A stretch of 64,000 nucleotides of DNA from Umbilicaria muhlenbergii (lineage: Eukaryota; Ascomycota; Lecanoromycetes; Umbilicariales; Umbilicariaceae). Positions 1 through 11,939 of the stretch are shown here, one piece after another; within the stretch, counting starts at the first letter, position 1; every line of letters starts with the position of its first letter. The notes beneath the pieces were generated by a model, which worked only from the letters and a program-made list of their open reading frames with translations, was not told the origin of the DNA and searched no databases. The position numbers were made by a program, and so were the translations under genes. The DNA lies in contig KK106984.1 of the NCBI GenBank assembly GCA_000611775.1, positions 2,511,542 to 2,575,541 on the forward strand, in the 5' to 3' direction.

Positions 1-404
1 CAATAGCGCCTGTGTACCGCAGGCGTTTTGGATCGTCTGGGCCGCGAAAAAGAGGTTCTCTGCGGCTCCAAAATCAAAACTCCCATCCTTGGGGACGTCT
101 GTTGGCTTCTCTCCTGTGGGATACTTGAAGAGGAATATGACACCGTACACCGGGCTAAAACTGGTATAAGCAAATATGTATAATTCAGTATCCATTGCGT
201 AGCACATACCTCAGCTGCCTAAGATAGTCGGCGTCAAGAGCAATGAGTTCCTCAAATTGGACGTCTTTGACTCCAAGGTTGTCGACCAGGTAAGTAAAGA
301 CACCCTAGGGGTAATCAGTAAGAGGATAGGAGTACCTTACCCAAGTAGCGTTTTAGGACATGGCTTACTGCATCCGACTCAATAGTATTCCATCCTGCCG
401 ACAT
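1..404 (-). CDS. UCH37/UCHL5-type ubiquitin C-terminal hydrolase, 5' part only
   Basis: Peptidase family C12 cysteine deubiquitinase; UCH37 relatives act on ubiquitin chains at the proteasome. Three exons are seen on the minus strand: 404-369 (12 codons), 304-210 and 154-1, with introns of 64 and 55 nt (GTAAGC...CTAG and GTATGT...TTAG). The last exon runs off the window, so only 95 residues are visible. The N terminus (MSAGWNTIESDAGVFTYL) matches the family opening. The oxyanion Gln83 and catalytic Cys89 lie in QTIQNACGTQA with the family spacing of six residues. The block SPVYGVIFLFKYPTGEKP precedes it. The start at 404 is chosen because the family N terminus begins there, although the frame is open further upstream. 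The catalytic His and Asp and the C-terminal tail are outside the window. Family assignment is strong; the exact orthologue is an inference. Confidence 0.9.
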
Positions 405-1062
405 TGCCTCTCCGGAGGGTGACCCGATATATGAATGGCTGTCCAATGATCCTCTCAGCAGACATGAGGGGGTCTTGTCGACAATGCGTTGAGTGCTTTG
501 TGGATGGCAAACTCGGCGCCGTCGATCAAGATACGAGGATCCTCTGACGAGTATGGGTAATACTGTGTACCTTAATCTACTTTGTATTCTACGTTGTAAC
601 GTGTACCTCACTCCGCACATGCAAGTACCTCTTCGAGTTCATACAATTCGTAAAGCCTCTGGGAGGTTACACAGCACGTTTAATGTTACCAACCGATAAC
701 GTCCAGATTTACATTAGATTAGGAAGGTCGTTATCAAATAAGCGGTGCCCTTGGAAACCCAGGTACAACTCCTAACCGCTTCAGATATCCATCACATGTC
801 ATGCTTTAAAGTGTCAACGCCATACTAGCAGATCGCAGTGCTGTGTATGGCTTTTGCTTTGAATACACATTATTCCCGACGTAGTCGTAATTCGTTCGAT
901 CGTATCGTCATATCCGCCGTTTGTATCAGATTGTGGGGAATAAACCGGTAGGAAAGAAATCAAGGTGTCAGAGGCCTTTGGATCAGCTGATGCGCCGCAT
1001 CTTTCCTTTTGCAGGCCGCTCTTTGTGCCCGGCTTCTCTAGCGCTACGGTTCAGTCGCCATC
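405..1062. other. Intergenic region, no gene seen
   Basis: Spacer between the UCH gene start and the stop of the transcription-factor gene, both on the minus strand. It must hold the UCH promoter and the terminator of the upstream gene. I recognise no coding frame, tRNA or repeat. The short open frames here have no family motif. Confidence 0.5.
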
Positions 1063-2951
1063 TCAGGTCCATACACTTGGGGCAACGCACCCGCCACTGT
1101 AGCCTGACGCGGAGCCACCCACTGCAAATGTCTGCTCGTCATCAAACGATCCATGAGAATAGGCGGGCGAATCTTCCCTGAAGCTGAATGTAGAAGGCGA
1201 CCTGGTATCAAAAGCAGCACCTCCGTTCCAAGCAGAGGCTTCTAGTAGCTGTGATTGCCGCCGCGACGTAGGGGCACTGAAAGCATGCTGGAATGGAGAA
1301 GCCGGCCCGTCGATGTCTTCAAAGCTATTTGTCGGTCCCAGCGAGAATTGACCGGGAAAGCCGGGGGTACCTGGTTGGGATCCGATAGTCCGATGTTGGA
1401 TGCCGTACGGACTTTGCTGACCAGGGTCGGGCAAGTCTGATCCGATGACCTTCTGGAAGATAGAGCTTGACGCCATTGCACGTGGAAATTGCATTGAATT
1501 GTTGAGTAGCGCATAATCCTCACCTGGGCGTCTGGAGCCCTGAACAAACCGAATTCTGCGATCGAGTTCTTCTATATGCTGCGCAGCGAGAACGCCAAGA
1601 GCGGCACCACCGAGCTCTGGAATGGAGGCATCCACCGCCGAAGCCACGCCATAGAGGTGCGCCAGGAAGACCATGTCATGAACAGAGATCTCTCCCGCCT
1701 GTGCGGTCGCAACGGGAAGCCAGAAGAGCCACGCTCTTAGAGGCTTCAACTTCTCGAAAAGCTGCTCGACTTGCATTGTCGCGCTACCAGTTTGAATATC
1801 CTGAGTGAACCGTAGAAGGTCCTCAAAACGCTGTGAAACGGAATGCTCATGGCTATGGCGAACGAGCATTTGCTGCAAGGCGCTCACTGCCTGTGGTAGG
1901 AAGTTATCATCGTCCAGAAGACCACAGCCTCCAAATGCCAATGCGGTCGGGAGCATGCGGTTCCGGCTCATGAGCGCTCCGTGCGTTTCGATATATTCAA
2001 CGAACCTGGAGCGGTCTTTCCAAGCACGCATGCTCTGGACAACCTGTCCTTCTGTAAGCGGTGCTCCATTACATCAAGGATTGTAGAGCTCACTGTTGAT
2101 ATGCCGTGCATGAGTGATGTCCAGCTCCCCCTAATCACCAAGAATGAGCCAGTGTCGCGGGCCATCAGACAATGAACATCTTACCAATCAGACGCCTGCC
2201 AAGACAACAAGATTGAGGCTGCTAGGACAGCGTCAGAGTTGTCCCTGCAGAAGTTGCCAATCGACTGGCGTAAGCCGTTCAGCGCCAGCCCGCGATGGTG
2301 GTAGGCGAGATTGTCCGTCTCTGGCGATTTGGTGACCCAGGCAAGGTGAGTTGCCGATAATGCAAGTATAGAGCTCATAACAAAATCGTATTCTATCGCA
2401 GTGTCTAGGAAGCTGGCAAACGCGGTTCAGTCACCGCGGATTGAAAGCATGAGATACCACAAGAGGGGCTCACCTTGGAATGTCCCGCGCCCAGAATGTA
2501 CACGGTATGAAGTTCTTGTGCTGCATATCTTGATGGATATTCACCAGATGATACACCAGTCGAAGATCGGACCTAGAAAGCTCCCCGAAAGCGCCCGCAG
2601 AATGGAGACGGAAATCTGGAAAGGGAAACCGTGCAGTACGCTGCCAATAACTAATCACTTCTTCAAGTTCTGGCGTCCACATTAGATCCGGACCCTCGGA
2701 GGTCCTCGAGGAATCCTCGGCTGACGGGATGCTGTCCCTGTAGTCGCATCTGCAGCTATGTTTGGTGCAGTTGAGGCTGGCACTCGGTCGTCAGTTACCC
2801 GCTCGAGCGTAGGCTAAGATAGATATGAGCAGGATGGTTACCACTGTGGGAAATTCTCATCACACCGTATATGTCTTCTTTTGCACGTTTTGCAGCCTTT
2901 CCTCGATTTGGTGTGGCTTTTTCGAGGCGGACCACCACCGGGACCAGCCAT
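1063..2951 (-). CDS. Zn(II)2Cys6 fungal transcription factor, five exons
   Basis: DNA-binding regulator with a binuclear zinc cluster. Exons on the minus strand: 2951-2842, 2776-2474, 2412-2185, 2130-2094 and 2043-1063; introns of 65, 61, 54 and 50 nt, all GT-AG. Frame is kept at every junction, giving 552 residues. Cys20, 23, 30, 37, 40 and 47 form a perfect CX2CX6CX6CX2CX6C cluster (GCKTCKRRHIRCDEN then QCLNC), followed by RCDYRD. Cys37 is itself split by intron 1. The middle region (HHRGLALNGLRQSIG, NSDAVLAASILLSWQ, SWTSLMHGIST) is typical of a fungal-specific subgroup that includes sterol-uptake (Upc2-like) regulators. The C-terminal third is low-complexity, rich in Ser, Gly and Pro. The start is the first Met after an in-frame TGA. 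The target genes are unknown, and the C-terminal end could have another small exon. Confidence 0.88.
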
Positions 2952-3596
2952 CACAAACGCGTTCGAATTTCAAAATCGAGATCCTATTGGGTTCCCACTT
3001 CAGACGGGATCGCTGGCCGGGGACTCGGTCTCGGGGATGGCGCAGAAGCTGGACCTCAACCCTGACGGTGGGATGTCGGACCCTGCGCGGAAGAGAATGC
3101 TGACTTGTTGCAGGCCCGGAGAGCGCTACGACGAAATTGCTGGACGGAGGACCGTGGGTACCGTTCGCTGCAATACCTTCTAAGGACTACACGGAGTAGC
3201 TGGCACGAAGCGAGTGTGCGCCGGGACGGGCAGGCCCCTGGGAAATTGAGCGAGCGTGGATGGATGCGCAGCTGAGCAAGCCGTCGAGGTGGTAGGAGTG
3301 GCAGAGTGACCATCAGATGCCTGGCATGACGAGTGGGAAGAACGAGTGACGTGGAACAAGAAGCACGCGAAACGAATGTGATATGGTGTTCAAAACTGCG
3401 TAGCTGAGGGCACGGCGCGCAGTAGATATGTCTTCAAGGGGTCCGGTTCAAGTGAGGATAGCATCAATGCCACCATTTCATAATCAGCATTCAGAATCAG
3501 CTAATTTTCTGACAGCCTCAAAAATAGATCTGTTTATCAGAAGCGGACGGCAAAGGCGGGGCGAGCTAAGGGACGGGCAAGGTAAGGTCAGGTAGG

Positions 3597-3630
3597 GTGG
3601 TAAGGTGGTAAGGTGGTAAGGTGGTAGGGT
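3597..3630. repeat. GGTAAGGT-type tandem array
   Basis: Repeated GGTAAGGT units, about four copies with a period of 8 nt, directly visible. Part of the repeat-rich intergenic region. Confidence 0.85.
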
Positions 3631-3660
3631 AGCTTTCTGGATCTCTGGATCTGGGGCCTC

Positions 3661-3711
3661 GGGGTCTTGGGTCTTGGGTCTTGGGTCTTGGGTCTGGGGT
3701 CTGGGGTCTGG
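3661..3711. repeat. GGGTCTT/GGGTCTG minisatellite
   Basis: Seven consecutive 7-nt units, first GGGTCTT then GGGTCTG, visible directly. Open frames read here are repeat artefacts. Confidence 0.9.
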
Positions 3712-4284
3712 TGCAGCAGTGCAGCGGTGTCTCTCTGCTGTCTGTCTGGTGTCTGCTGACTCGGAAATATTGGAGACAAAGAGAAGTGAAGATTTCCAGG
3801 GACGGCTGCGGCGTTCCTGCAGAGAGCGAGCAGCGAGCGAAGCAAGAGGCCGAGGGGCAGCGATCAGTCATTGGCCCCAGACGGCGGACATAGCCCTGTG
3901 TGACGTTGCGGGCTGCTGTTGCGCTGCTGCCTTTGTTTGCTTGGTAGGGTGTCGGTGTCGATTGTCTGGAGGCCCTTGCCATGCCATGCCATGCCTAAGC
4001 CCACGACTAAGCCTAGGCAGGATCTTAGGCATGCCTTAGCCCGGCGGGATAGAGCCTTACCTCTTACCTCTCACCTCTCTACCTGACCTTACCTCACCTC
4101 TCGCCCGCCCTCGCCTGTCACTTTACCTGGGACCTGACCCCTGGGAGGCCGCCAGCCAACGAGGCCGCGAGCTAAACGAGGCCAACCCGGGTTAGGGTAA
4201 GTGCAATGTTACTTTAATGTTATTATTAACCCTCGCGCATGGCCCGCCGTCATGGTCATGGTCGTTGGTCTTGGTCATGTTCAT

Positions 4285-4330
4285 GGTCTTGGGTCTTGCG
4301 TCTTGCGTCTTGCGTCTTGCGTCTTGGGTC
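4285..4330. repeat. GTCTTGC/GTCTTGG minisatellite
   Basis: Tandem 7-nt GTCTTGC units bordered by GTCTTGG units. The unit is related to the array at 3661, so the two may share origin. Confidence 0.85.
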
Positions 4331-5690
4331 ATGTATGTCTCACTCTCGCTCTCCCTCTCGCACTCGCACTCGCGCTTTGCTTTTACTCTTGCTCAGACTC
4401 TGCTCACCGACACGCTGACGGACTGACCCGGCTGTGCCGGCTTGCCGCAACTCGAGCCGGGCCGAGTCGACGGTATGAGTGGAAGCGTTCAAAGCGGAAA
4501 GAGCAAGCAAAGAAAGAGGTTAAGCGTGGAAAGATGGTAAGCGTGTGGTCCTCGTTGCTCCCCTGCCCGGGCCCAATTCCTACCGCACGCTGCATCGACA
4601 TCAGTCAAAACAGGTTACCTCACCGCATAGCATGATCTGCCAAGCTATACCACATACCGCCGCGGCAGTAGGAATAAAACTACTCGGCACGATTTCATGG
4701 GCTCAAGTCAGGCAGTCTTCCTTGATCGTGGGGTAGCGACGTAGCCATTAAGCCATTGTAAGGTAGCCGTTGTAGCCCCGCTGTTAGGCCGTCGCACCTC
4801 CATCGCAGTTCGCACTTCCGCGTCTCCCACTTCGCATCTAGCACCCCTGGAAGCCCGATAGTAGGTGAAGGCTAAGGTACCAGTAAACCGCGGTGAGACT
4901 CCTCCGACCGTCCTTGTCTGGTGGCGCCGAGGCTTGAGACAAAGTATATCACGATCGGAATGCATGCGGAACCTTCGCAAGAGTAGCGGTGGGTAAGTAC
5001 TGAGGGTTTGTACAATTTTAGCGACAGCTTAAGGTAGGTAGGTCTCAATGATGGTGGTGCTACCGCTACGCTAGACCTAAAGTCGTCCCTCTTGGCCCTC
5101 TCTCTCTGTGCAGCACCGTCCTAGCGTGGAGAAGGGAAGCGTGGAAGCGTGGAAGCGGGCAAACTACATCAAGCCGGTATCAATGGCTGGCTGACTCGGA
5201 CCGCGTCCAATATTTGCAGAACGAGATCAGATGTCTGACGTTGCACTTCGGCTCGTCCGGTGCAGATATAATTATTGATCATTATCGATGCATGATCTTT
5301 TTCCCCGATGGGCCAAGGTACGCATGTACGTGACCAGGTATGGAAGCCGGAGCCTAAGCCGTGCTGCGGAGAAGCATGTCAGAAAGCCAGAAGAAGGTCC
5401 CATAAGCCTCGGTCAAGCCTCGACACTCGACACTCGACACCGCATGACGTGACACGCCTGATCAAAACGCCTCACTCGTGCAGTAGTACAGTGCTACCCT
5501 ACCTTGCCATGCCTTACCATACCTTGCCTCGACCTTCTTTCCCTTGCCTTCGTTCTCCGATTTTGGCGAGCACAGAGTGTCCCAGACCCAAGAATAGCAG
5601 CGGCATAGTTTAGGTGGTATCGAATCCGTCCGCATTTCGGGCGCTTGCTTGGAGTGGCTTCCCATGCTCACGATATTGCTTGGCATGCGG

Positions 5691-5730
5691 TGTTCATGCT
5701 CAAGCTCATGCTCAAGCTCGTGCTCATGCT
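5691..5730. repeat. CATGCTCAAGCT tandem repeat
   Basis: Alternating CATGCT, CAAGCT and CGTGCT hexamers in tandem. Confidence 0.8.
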
Positions 5731-6014
5731 TGATCCTCTCACCCATCAATGTGGCTCAGCACACGTCATAATGCACAGAGAAGGCCCGGTCAAGGGGAAC
5801 TGCCCCTCGTTGTGCTTGGTGTAACGGTGGTACTACATTCATTGCTGGTACTGCCGCAAAACGGCAAGGCGCCGGATAGGTTCCCGCCGTTTGAAAGCTC
5901 CCGTGCAATAAGAATGTCCTCCATCTTGGGCCTTGCCAGCTCGTTGGTATTGATCTTGCCCTCCCGGTCTTTACGGCCCAAGGTACTTTGAAGCAGCATG
6001 CGTGTGGTGAATGT

Positions 6015-6084
6015 GGACGTGACCATGAACGTGAACGTGAACGTGAACGCGAACGTGAACGTGAACGCGAACGTGAACGTGAAC
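6015..6084. repeat. GTGAAC/GCGAAC hexanucleotide array
   Basis: About eleven hexamers, mostly GTGAAC with interspersed GCGAAC. It reads as Asn-Val, Glu-Arg or Val-His dipeptides in different frames; none looks like a real gene. Confidence 0.9.
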
Positions 6085-7380
6085 GGCCAGTGCTACGGCA
6101 GCGCTGCGGCAATACTGGCCAAATCGAGGGGCTCGACTTCTCGTCAGCCGGTAGCCGATCACTTCTTCCGTTGGCAAGCAGCGATCTACATCATCCGACT
6201 TTCCCTGTCCCAGATGTCATCAACCTTGTTTGTCCAAGCAGCGTCAAGCACAAGCCAGGTACCCGTACTCCATGCAAGCAAACGCTACACGCTCACCGCC
6301 GACGGCTGACGCAGAGCGTCGAAGGATTAGGGTTGGTTCGCAGGGCTATGTTTCTATTTCAAGCCCATTAGCCTTGTCGATCATTCGTCGCACTTGCCTT
6401 ACCTTAGGGAGCTAGATAGCTCATTGGCCGGCTACCGGCCGCCTCCCCTGCCCGGCGATCCCATGCTCATACCCATGCCCGTGCTCGTCCTTGCCCCCTC
6501 GTGAGCACCTCACCAGCTACGGCGTAAGGTCAGAGTACAATCCTCAGTCGAAGGCCCGAGACACCACGCGTGCACGCATGGAACCCCATAAGCAGCTTCT
6601 ATGCTTCCAAGATTGACGCTGCTACGCCTGCCTGCCTGCGAACCGGCAGGGGCTGCTCGTATTCGACGGTCTACAGTCGATCTTGGCAGATGTATACATA
6701 TATAGAGGGGTATATCTTATTTGTAGACCGCGCTGGTGGGCCAGTATACCATCCTTCTCTGGGCAACAACGTGGCTGCAGGCACACCACTCACCTTCGAT
6801 CTCGTCTATTGTCGCCCATGTGACACGTTGTGAAAGGCCGCAGCTTTTTCTCTTCTGGGAGCAGAGATGCTGCGCCGTTGAGGCGAGTCTCTCACTCTAC
6901 ATCGGAAGGCTGACGTCGCCGCGCCATTGACTCACTCAGCAACCGAAGGATCGCTGCACGAGCAAATAGACTTCTGGCGGTAGGCCTTGATTTCTTGCCA
7001 TCTTTGCGCTATGGGCAATGCTATGCATGCGAGTTACTCCATCCACAGGACAACATTGACCCTACATATTTGCAACGCTGAGCCGCTCGATGACAAAGAC
7101 AAACAGATGTACACCTTCCAGGCTATGCAAGTGATTCGACGAGATGCATCTGATCTAGGAAGATAGGCATAGATATATGGTACCCAATCCTCTCTGCATG
7201 AGAGATTGGTGGCCGAGAGCACGGGGGACCATGGTAGGCATCTCCACGTTCGCCCCATGTAGCATTTCATTTTCGTCCGAGGCTGGGGCCCGAGGCCCAC
7301 CCGAGGTGACACCTCGGCTGGCCGAATTGCAAACCCTAGTGGTCAGGGCCCATAACGGTTAGCTTCAGGACAACTGGTAC

Positions 7381-10300
7381 TTATAATCCGTAATTTGTCC
7401 GTAGCGTCTGTTGGTCCTTTGCGGGAAGCTGGCCTAAGAAAGCATCAAAGTCGGGTATCAAGGCTTTGTAGCCAACAAGCACCTAGAAGAAGAGCCCTAG
7501 TCAGACATGCGTTCGGCAAATTGAGTGAAAGAGAGCTCTGAGATGCATACCCGTTGAAAAGAAGTATAGACACTTTCGTCACGTATAGCTCTCTTATCAT
7601 AAGCAGCGATCGCCTTGAAGTAGTCCAGCAGGCAGTCTCCCATTGCTTGGGGGTTTCTCTCAACCGTGCAGTTAAACCCAAGGAAGGCCTGCCCCTTCTC
7701 GTCCGTATTGTCGATGGGCTCAATTATCTGCAGGAAGGGTTTCGCGAACTCTGCCAGATGAGTTGCCAGCTCTTGAGAACAACCAACCCCTAAACGGCCA
7801 AGGGCAATGGCGGCGTTTTCGTTAACAGATGGTGGGCTTTCCGCGTTGCATAGGATAATCAACAAACGCTGATATAGCTCTTCCACATAGGGAGCCATGC
7901 CCTGCAACTGATTGATGGCTATCTCGCCGCACGACCAGCAAGCGTTGTTAATGACACTGAAACCAGTATCAAGCTCTTCATCCGGAATGTTGTCCAGATC
8001 CAGCTGCTGAATCAGGACTGGCATAAGGGATGGAAGAAAAGGTTGTAGATGCGGAAAAATATGGATGGCGCTGTCTCCAAGTAGAGCATAGGACGATTGG
8101 CGCACGTCGTTACTTGGATCTTCCATGCAGAACATGAGTAAGTCAAAGAATCTTGGCTGAGTTGTTGCCACAAGCTCTCCGCTCTGGCCTTCTAGCGCCT
8201 GAATAACAGCACTTAGGAGATCTAGGCTGGTTACAAGAAAATCTTTATCCGGCTTATCCATTCCCTGGTTGTTGACCGCCACGAGGTACTCCTCTAGATT
8301 CTGGTGGATTATTCTCACACACCTATTAAAAATGGGGCCAGCAAAAGGCGCGAAATCTTGGCTCAATGCTGTGGCAACAAACGAGAGACATTCCAACAAC
8401 GGAAAGAGCTCGCGTGATTGATCAGAGACCTTGTTCCAGCGCTGTATGATGGCGGGCATCAGAAGATCTATGAGTTCTTGGTGTTGCAGACCAGGTCCCA
8501 CATGTTCCGCCAGTGTCTGTACGCAATCGTACAATATGAACATATTCTTGTCCTTATATTTGGCAAAACATCTAACGAATTGAGGTATGATGAATTTGCA
8601 GTATGGCGTCAATTCCTTGGTAGCTTTCTCCTCGAGATTTGCGAATGCTGACGCTGCAGCCTCTTGCACCCTCTTGTTGTTGTCCAGCATCCTGTTCAGG
8701 ATGCCTTCCATCATTGGCACAAAGTATTGAGCCTTCTCATTTGGGTCCTTCAGGTGGGACGCCCATGCAGAGTATCGGCCTAAAGACCAGCAAGTGATTT
8801 GTCTCACAACGGGCTCCGAATCTAATAGCATAGAGATCAGGTAAGGGACGAGGTCGGGTAGATGAGGTGTTACAGCATTCAAGCACCCATCGGCAACAGC
8901 TCCCAAGGCGAGTACAGCAGCCTCTCGGTTTGGCCAATCATTATGGCGAAGATTCTCTTTCAAGTATGGTAAGGTGATGGCGAAAACTGGCTCATGGAAA
9001 ACTGAGGCGAGAACATCTAGAGCTGCCGCGGAACATTTTCGGAGACTCCATCGGTCTTCGGGATCTGCGTTCTCATCGTCATCTTCCTCAATTTCACCTT
9101 CGCTCAGGTCATCGTCCTCATGCATTGCGGCCAAGTCGTAGCTTTTCCCTCCGCCTCCGTTGACGCCAACGCTGTGGTCTTGACCATTTGTAGCAGCCCG
9201 TCCAGATTTTGATTTCGCAAATTGTGGCTTCAAGTCCTCCAACTTGTCTTCTTCGTTTGCATCATCAGCACCACCTTCCAGGCGCAACACGTCTTCTTCG
9301 CTGTAAACCATGCTCTCGAGTAAAACCGGCACAATCTTATGTAGATAAGGTCCTAAGCTCGCGCACAACTCATCGTTCTCCCCGATACAGAGCCAGAATT
9401 CGGCGGCTTCCAAGGCTAACTCTGGGTCTTCGGTACTCCTTTGCTGCACCACCATGTAACCGACCAACCCCTCCATATGCGGCAAAACCTTATCCGGCCT
9501 AACGTCGACGAGTTGGACAAAAGAGCGACAGACGTTCCGCCGTACATCATCGCTAGGGTCATTAGCTAGTTGAAAAAGTCGGGCTAACAATGTATCCAAT
9601 GCAACCATCAAAGCCTGCGGCTTTTGGGGGATGAAAGAATTTATGCTCGCCAGAGCATAAGCTCGAACCCTCGCAATTGGGCTGCTGGTAATCTCCAGGA
9701 GCTTTGGAATAATCACGTCTAGTGGACGTTGCCCCTGGTAATCCTTGTCGAGAAGTTTCTTGCTATCCTCACAGACTTTAGCTAAAGCCCCCATAGCACC
9801 TTCTTGAGCCTCTGGCGATGTATTCCCACTATCGTTGCCTGCTAAAGACAGTAATTGGGGCAACAATTCAGGCCAACATAGGATACCCCCTCGCTGCACA
9901 ATCTCCGTGATCACATTGCCGGCGAAGTTTCGTATCTGAGAATTGGGATCTTCTAAGCAGTGAAGCACCGAAGAGCGGATATAGCCCTGGTTAGCCTCTG
10001 GGATCGTCCGGTAGGCCGCCTTCACGCTGTTCTTGAGGTTTATCGCCGCTGAGCTCCTGATGATTTGTATGTCCTCCGCCCTGAAGTTAAATTCCGCCGG
10101 TAATTGTCGATTTGAGAAGATATAAGCTAGATAATTGGTGATGTCGGGTGACGACTTGGCTTGTGAGAGCATCTACTTAGAATTATAGATAGTCAGCGGC
10201 CATCAGAAGAGCTCAAAGGTCCACTTGAGAGATATCCACGTAAAACGAAGAGAGGTGCCCAGGAGATGCTTGTCCATACCATCGTAGCGTATTTTTGTGC

Positions 10301-10381
10301 ATTGTGGTCGTGGCCACTCAAGGAATCCCTTAGATACCCTGCAAGCTGCCTCAACGGCTCTTGCTGAGGCTGCCAGGCCAT
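7381..10381 (-). CDS. Transportin / karyopherin beta-2 (Kap104-type nuclear import receptor)
   Basis: HEAT-repeat import receptor that carries PY-NLS cargo such as mRNA-binding proteins through the nuclear pore under RanGTP control. Exon 1 is 10381-10280 (34 codons), exon 2 is 10172-7551 (874 codons) and exon 3 is 7482-7381 (33 codons plus stop). Introns are 107 nt (GTATGG...GTAG) and 68 nt (GTATGC...CTAG); both junctions keep frame, giving 941 residues, near the usual size. Exon 1 starts MAWQPQQEPLRQLAGYLRDS. Residues about 385-407 form the long acidic loop characteristic of transportin, followed by EDRWSLRKCSAAALDVLAS, a near-invariant transportin segment that separates it from importin beta-1. 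Exon 3 ends with GYKALIPDFDAFLGQLP and LRTNYGL, as in fungal homologues. A single open frame starting at 10172 would miss both ends of the protein. The gene is free of the damage seen in the repeats 0.8 kb upstream. Confidence 0.96.
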
Positions 10382-11220
10382 GATCGCAGAGCTTGGTGTT
10401 TGTAGAGCTGTGAGATCTGAAACCCAGAAGGGGATTGAACGCTTGCTAGGACTGAGTGGGCTGCAACAGTCGAAAGGCCGAAGAATCGAAAGGCCGAAAG
10501 GTCGACAGGCGCCGAATGCAGCTCAAGCTTCAAAGGCTTGAGGAAAGGACAGTACTGTGGACTCCCCCCACTGACCCGCATGTACTTGACTTCAAGTGCT
10601 CATGCCATAGACTTTGAACAGCAGCTTGATGCTATAAGAGCTTCATGGGCAGCCTCGACCTGATCCCGGTGGTGCTATCTGGTCGAAGTGGATTAGATGC
10701 GAACATTCGTCGTGAGGGCGATCCTTTGAATCAGGTATATCCAGGCGCTGAGAAGCCCGTCAATCGCTATCTCTCTTCATCGGCCACTGATTGCTTCCAG
10801 GTTAGATTCCGCTCTAGCAACACCGGCGAGCCGCAGGAAATTTGCAACGATACTATTGCTAATATCAACGCTTAATGTGGTGCCAGAATGATTAGAATCT
10901 CCCTTCCGGCTGCAAGTTCTCAACACTTCTGGTTACCTTTTCAAAGAAGGGAGCAAGATAACAATATTTTGCGGTACAGAGGCCAGAAAAGTATCAGAAA
11001 TTCAAGCTGAGGAAGTGGGATGCTCGCCCTCCGCTAAGGACTCGGAAAAATAATCTTGCGGGGTTACTGGCGTTGATACAGACACGCGATATTCTATTTA
11101 CACGCTACCGCTAACCCTGAGGCTTGTGAGTATACTAACCAGTGATAAAATACCATTGGGCGCGCAGAGAATAGTGAGGTTTCACAGATAATGATGCAAC
11201 TTTACACTGCGGAAACTAAT
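10382..11220. other. Upstream region of transportin and compartment edge
   Basis: Holds the transportin promoter. A short repeat (CGAAAGGCCGAA, two and a half copies) is at about 10470-10500. A 76-codon plus-strand frame at 10645-10875 has no recognised motif and I do not call it a gene. Composition drifts to AT-rich between about 11,050 and 11,250. Confidence 0.5.
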
Positions 11221-11284
11221 TGGTACAAGTTTAATAATTATCATCACAGCTAAAGATATCAATACAGAGTTTAATTCCTTAATA

Positions 11285-11490
11285 CATAGTATAGTAAAGT
11301 CTCAATATAATAAAATTATATATAATAAAATCCTCACTGTAATAAAGTGAAGTTAGATCCTCAAAGATTTAATTAATAATATAATATTATTAACTCTGAG
11401 CCTGCTGTGACTGTAACTTTATTATAATTGAAATATGATGTTTTTTATTAAGTTTATTATAAAGCTTACTTTAATAGAGAAAAAGTAATA
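11285..11490. mobile_element. Possible pogo/Fot-like MITE remnant
   Basis: The left part repeats a TATAATAAA-like unit (about 11,293-11,350) and resembles RIP-altered inverted-repeat ends of pogo/Fot-type elements, in which a TATAACGAA-like unit recurs. A related inverted pattern (TTTATTATAA units) occurs at about 11,410-11,475. Ends and target duplication are not clear, so this is tentative. Confidence 0.3.
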
Positions 11491-11540
11491 AAGATATTAA
11501 ATTTTAATTATAATTAAATGTCAGAGCCATTATATATAAT

Positions 11541-11576
11541 AGTATGACAGTATGACAGTATGACAGTATGACAGTA
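11541..11576. repeat. AGTATGAC tandem repeat
   Basis: Four copies of the 8-nt unit AGTATGAC in direct tandem. Confidence 0.9.
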
Positions 11577-11939
11577 CATCATTATAGCTCACTTATATGA
11601 TGACTCAGTGAGTAACACCTTAACATTAAGTGAAAACTCTTTACAAGCAGGTTCAAAAACCTGCTTTTTTAATGATCAGTTTTATTATTTAATAAAAGAC
11701 ATATAATTATTATATTGACTTTATCATGATTATATTGCTTACAACACTCTGTTCAACATTTATATGATGATCATCATAAATCAACTTTTTACATACTGAT
11801 CACTCAGTACCTTCAGGTGAATTATCATGTCAAAAGCATAAAACATAATGACATTAATACTTTAATCTCATCAGATCAGTGAAACAGTTAATAATTAAAT
11901 TAAAATAAATCCTTTAATTAATAAATTTATATTATTAAC

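Larger units (their letters stand above)
2952..7380. other. Long intergenic stretch with simple repeats, no gene recognised
   Basis: About 4.4 kb between the start of the transcription factor and the stop of transportin. Open frames are short, overlap on both strands and mostly come from simple repeats. No conserved domain, tRNA or rRNA was recognised. It contains at least five short tandem arrays, listed separately, and a pyrimidine-rich ACCTTACCTC-type patch at about 4060-4112. It could hold a non-coding RNA or degraded repeats, but nothing in the sequence proves either. Confidence 0.5.

Noticed and set aside
315-620. 101-codon minus-strand frame
   Set aside because: It overlaps UCH exon 1 and reads through the intron; only its 36 coding bases from 404 fit the family.
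4190-4198. Telomere-like TTAGGG
   Set aside because: Single occurrence, no array.
5756-6371. Open frames rich in Arg-Glu, Asn-Val or Val-His dipeptides on both strands
   Set aside because: They are translations of the GTGAAC hexanucleotide array in different frames.
10645-10875. 76-codon frame upstream of transportin
   Set aside because: No recognised domain, and no introns or neighbours that support it.
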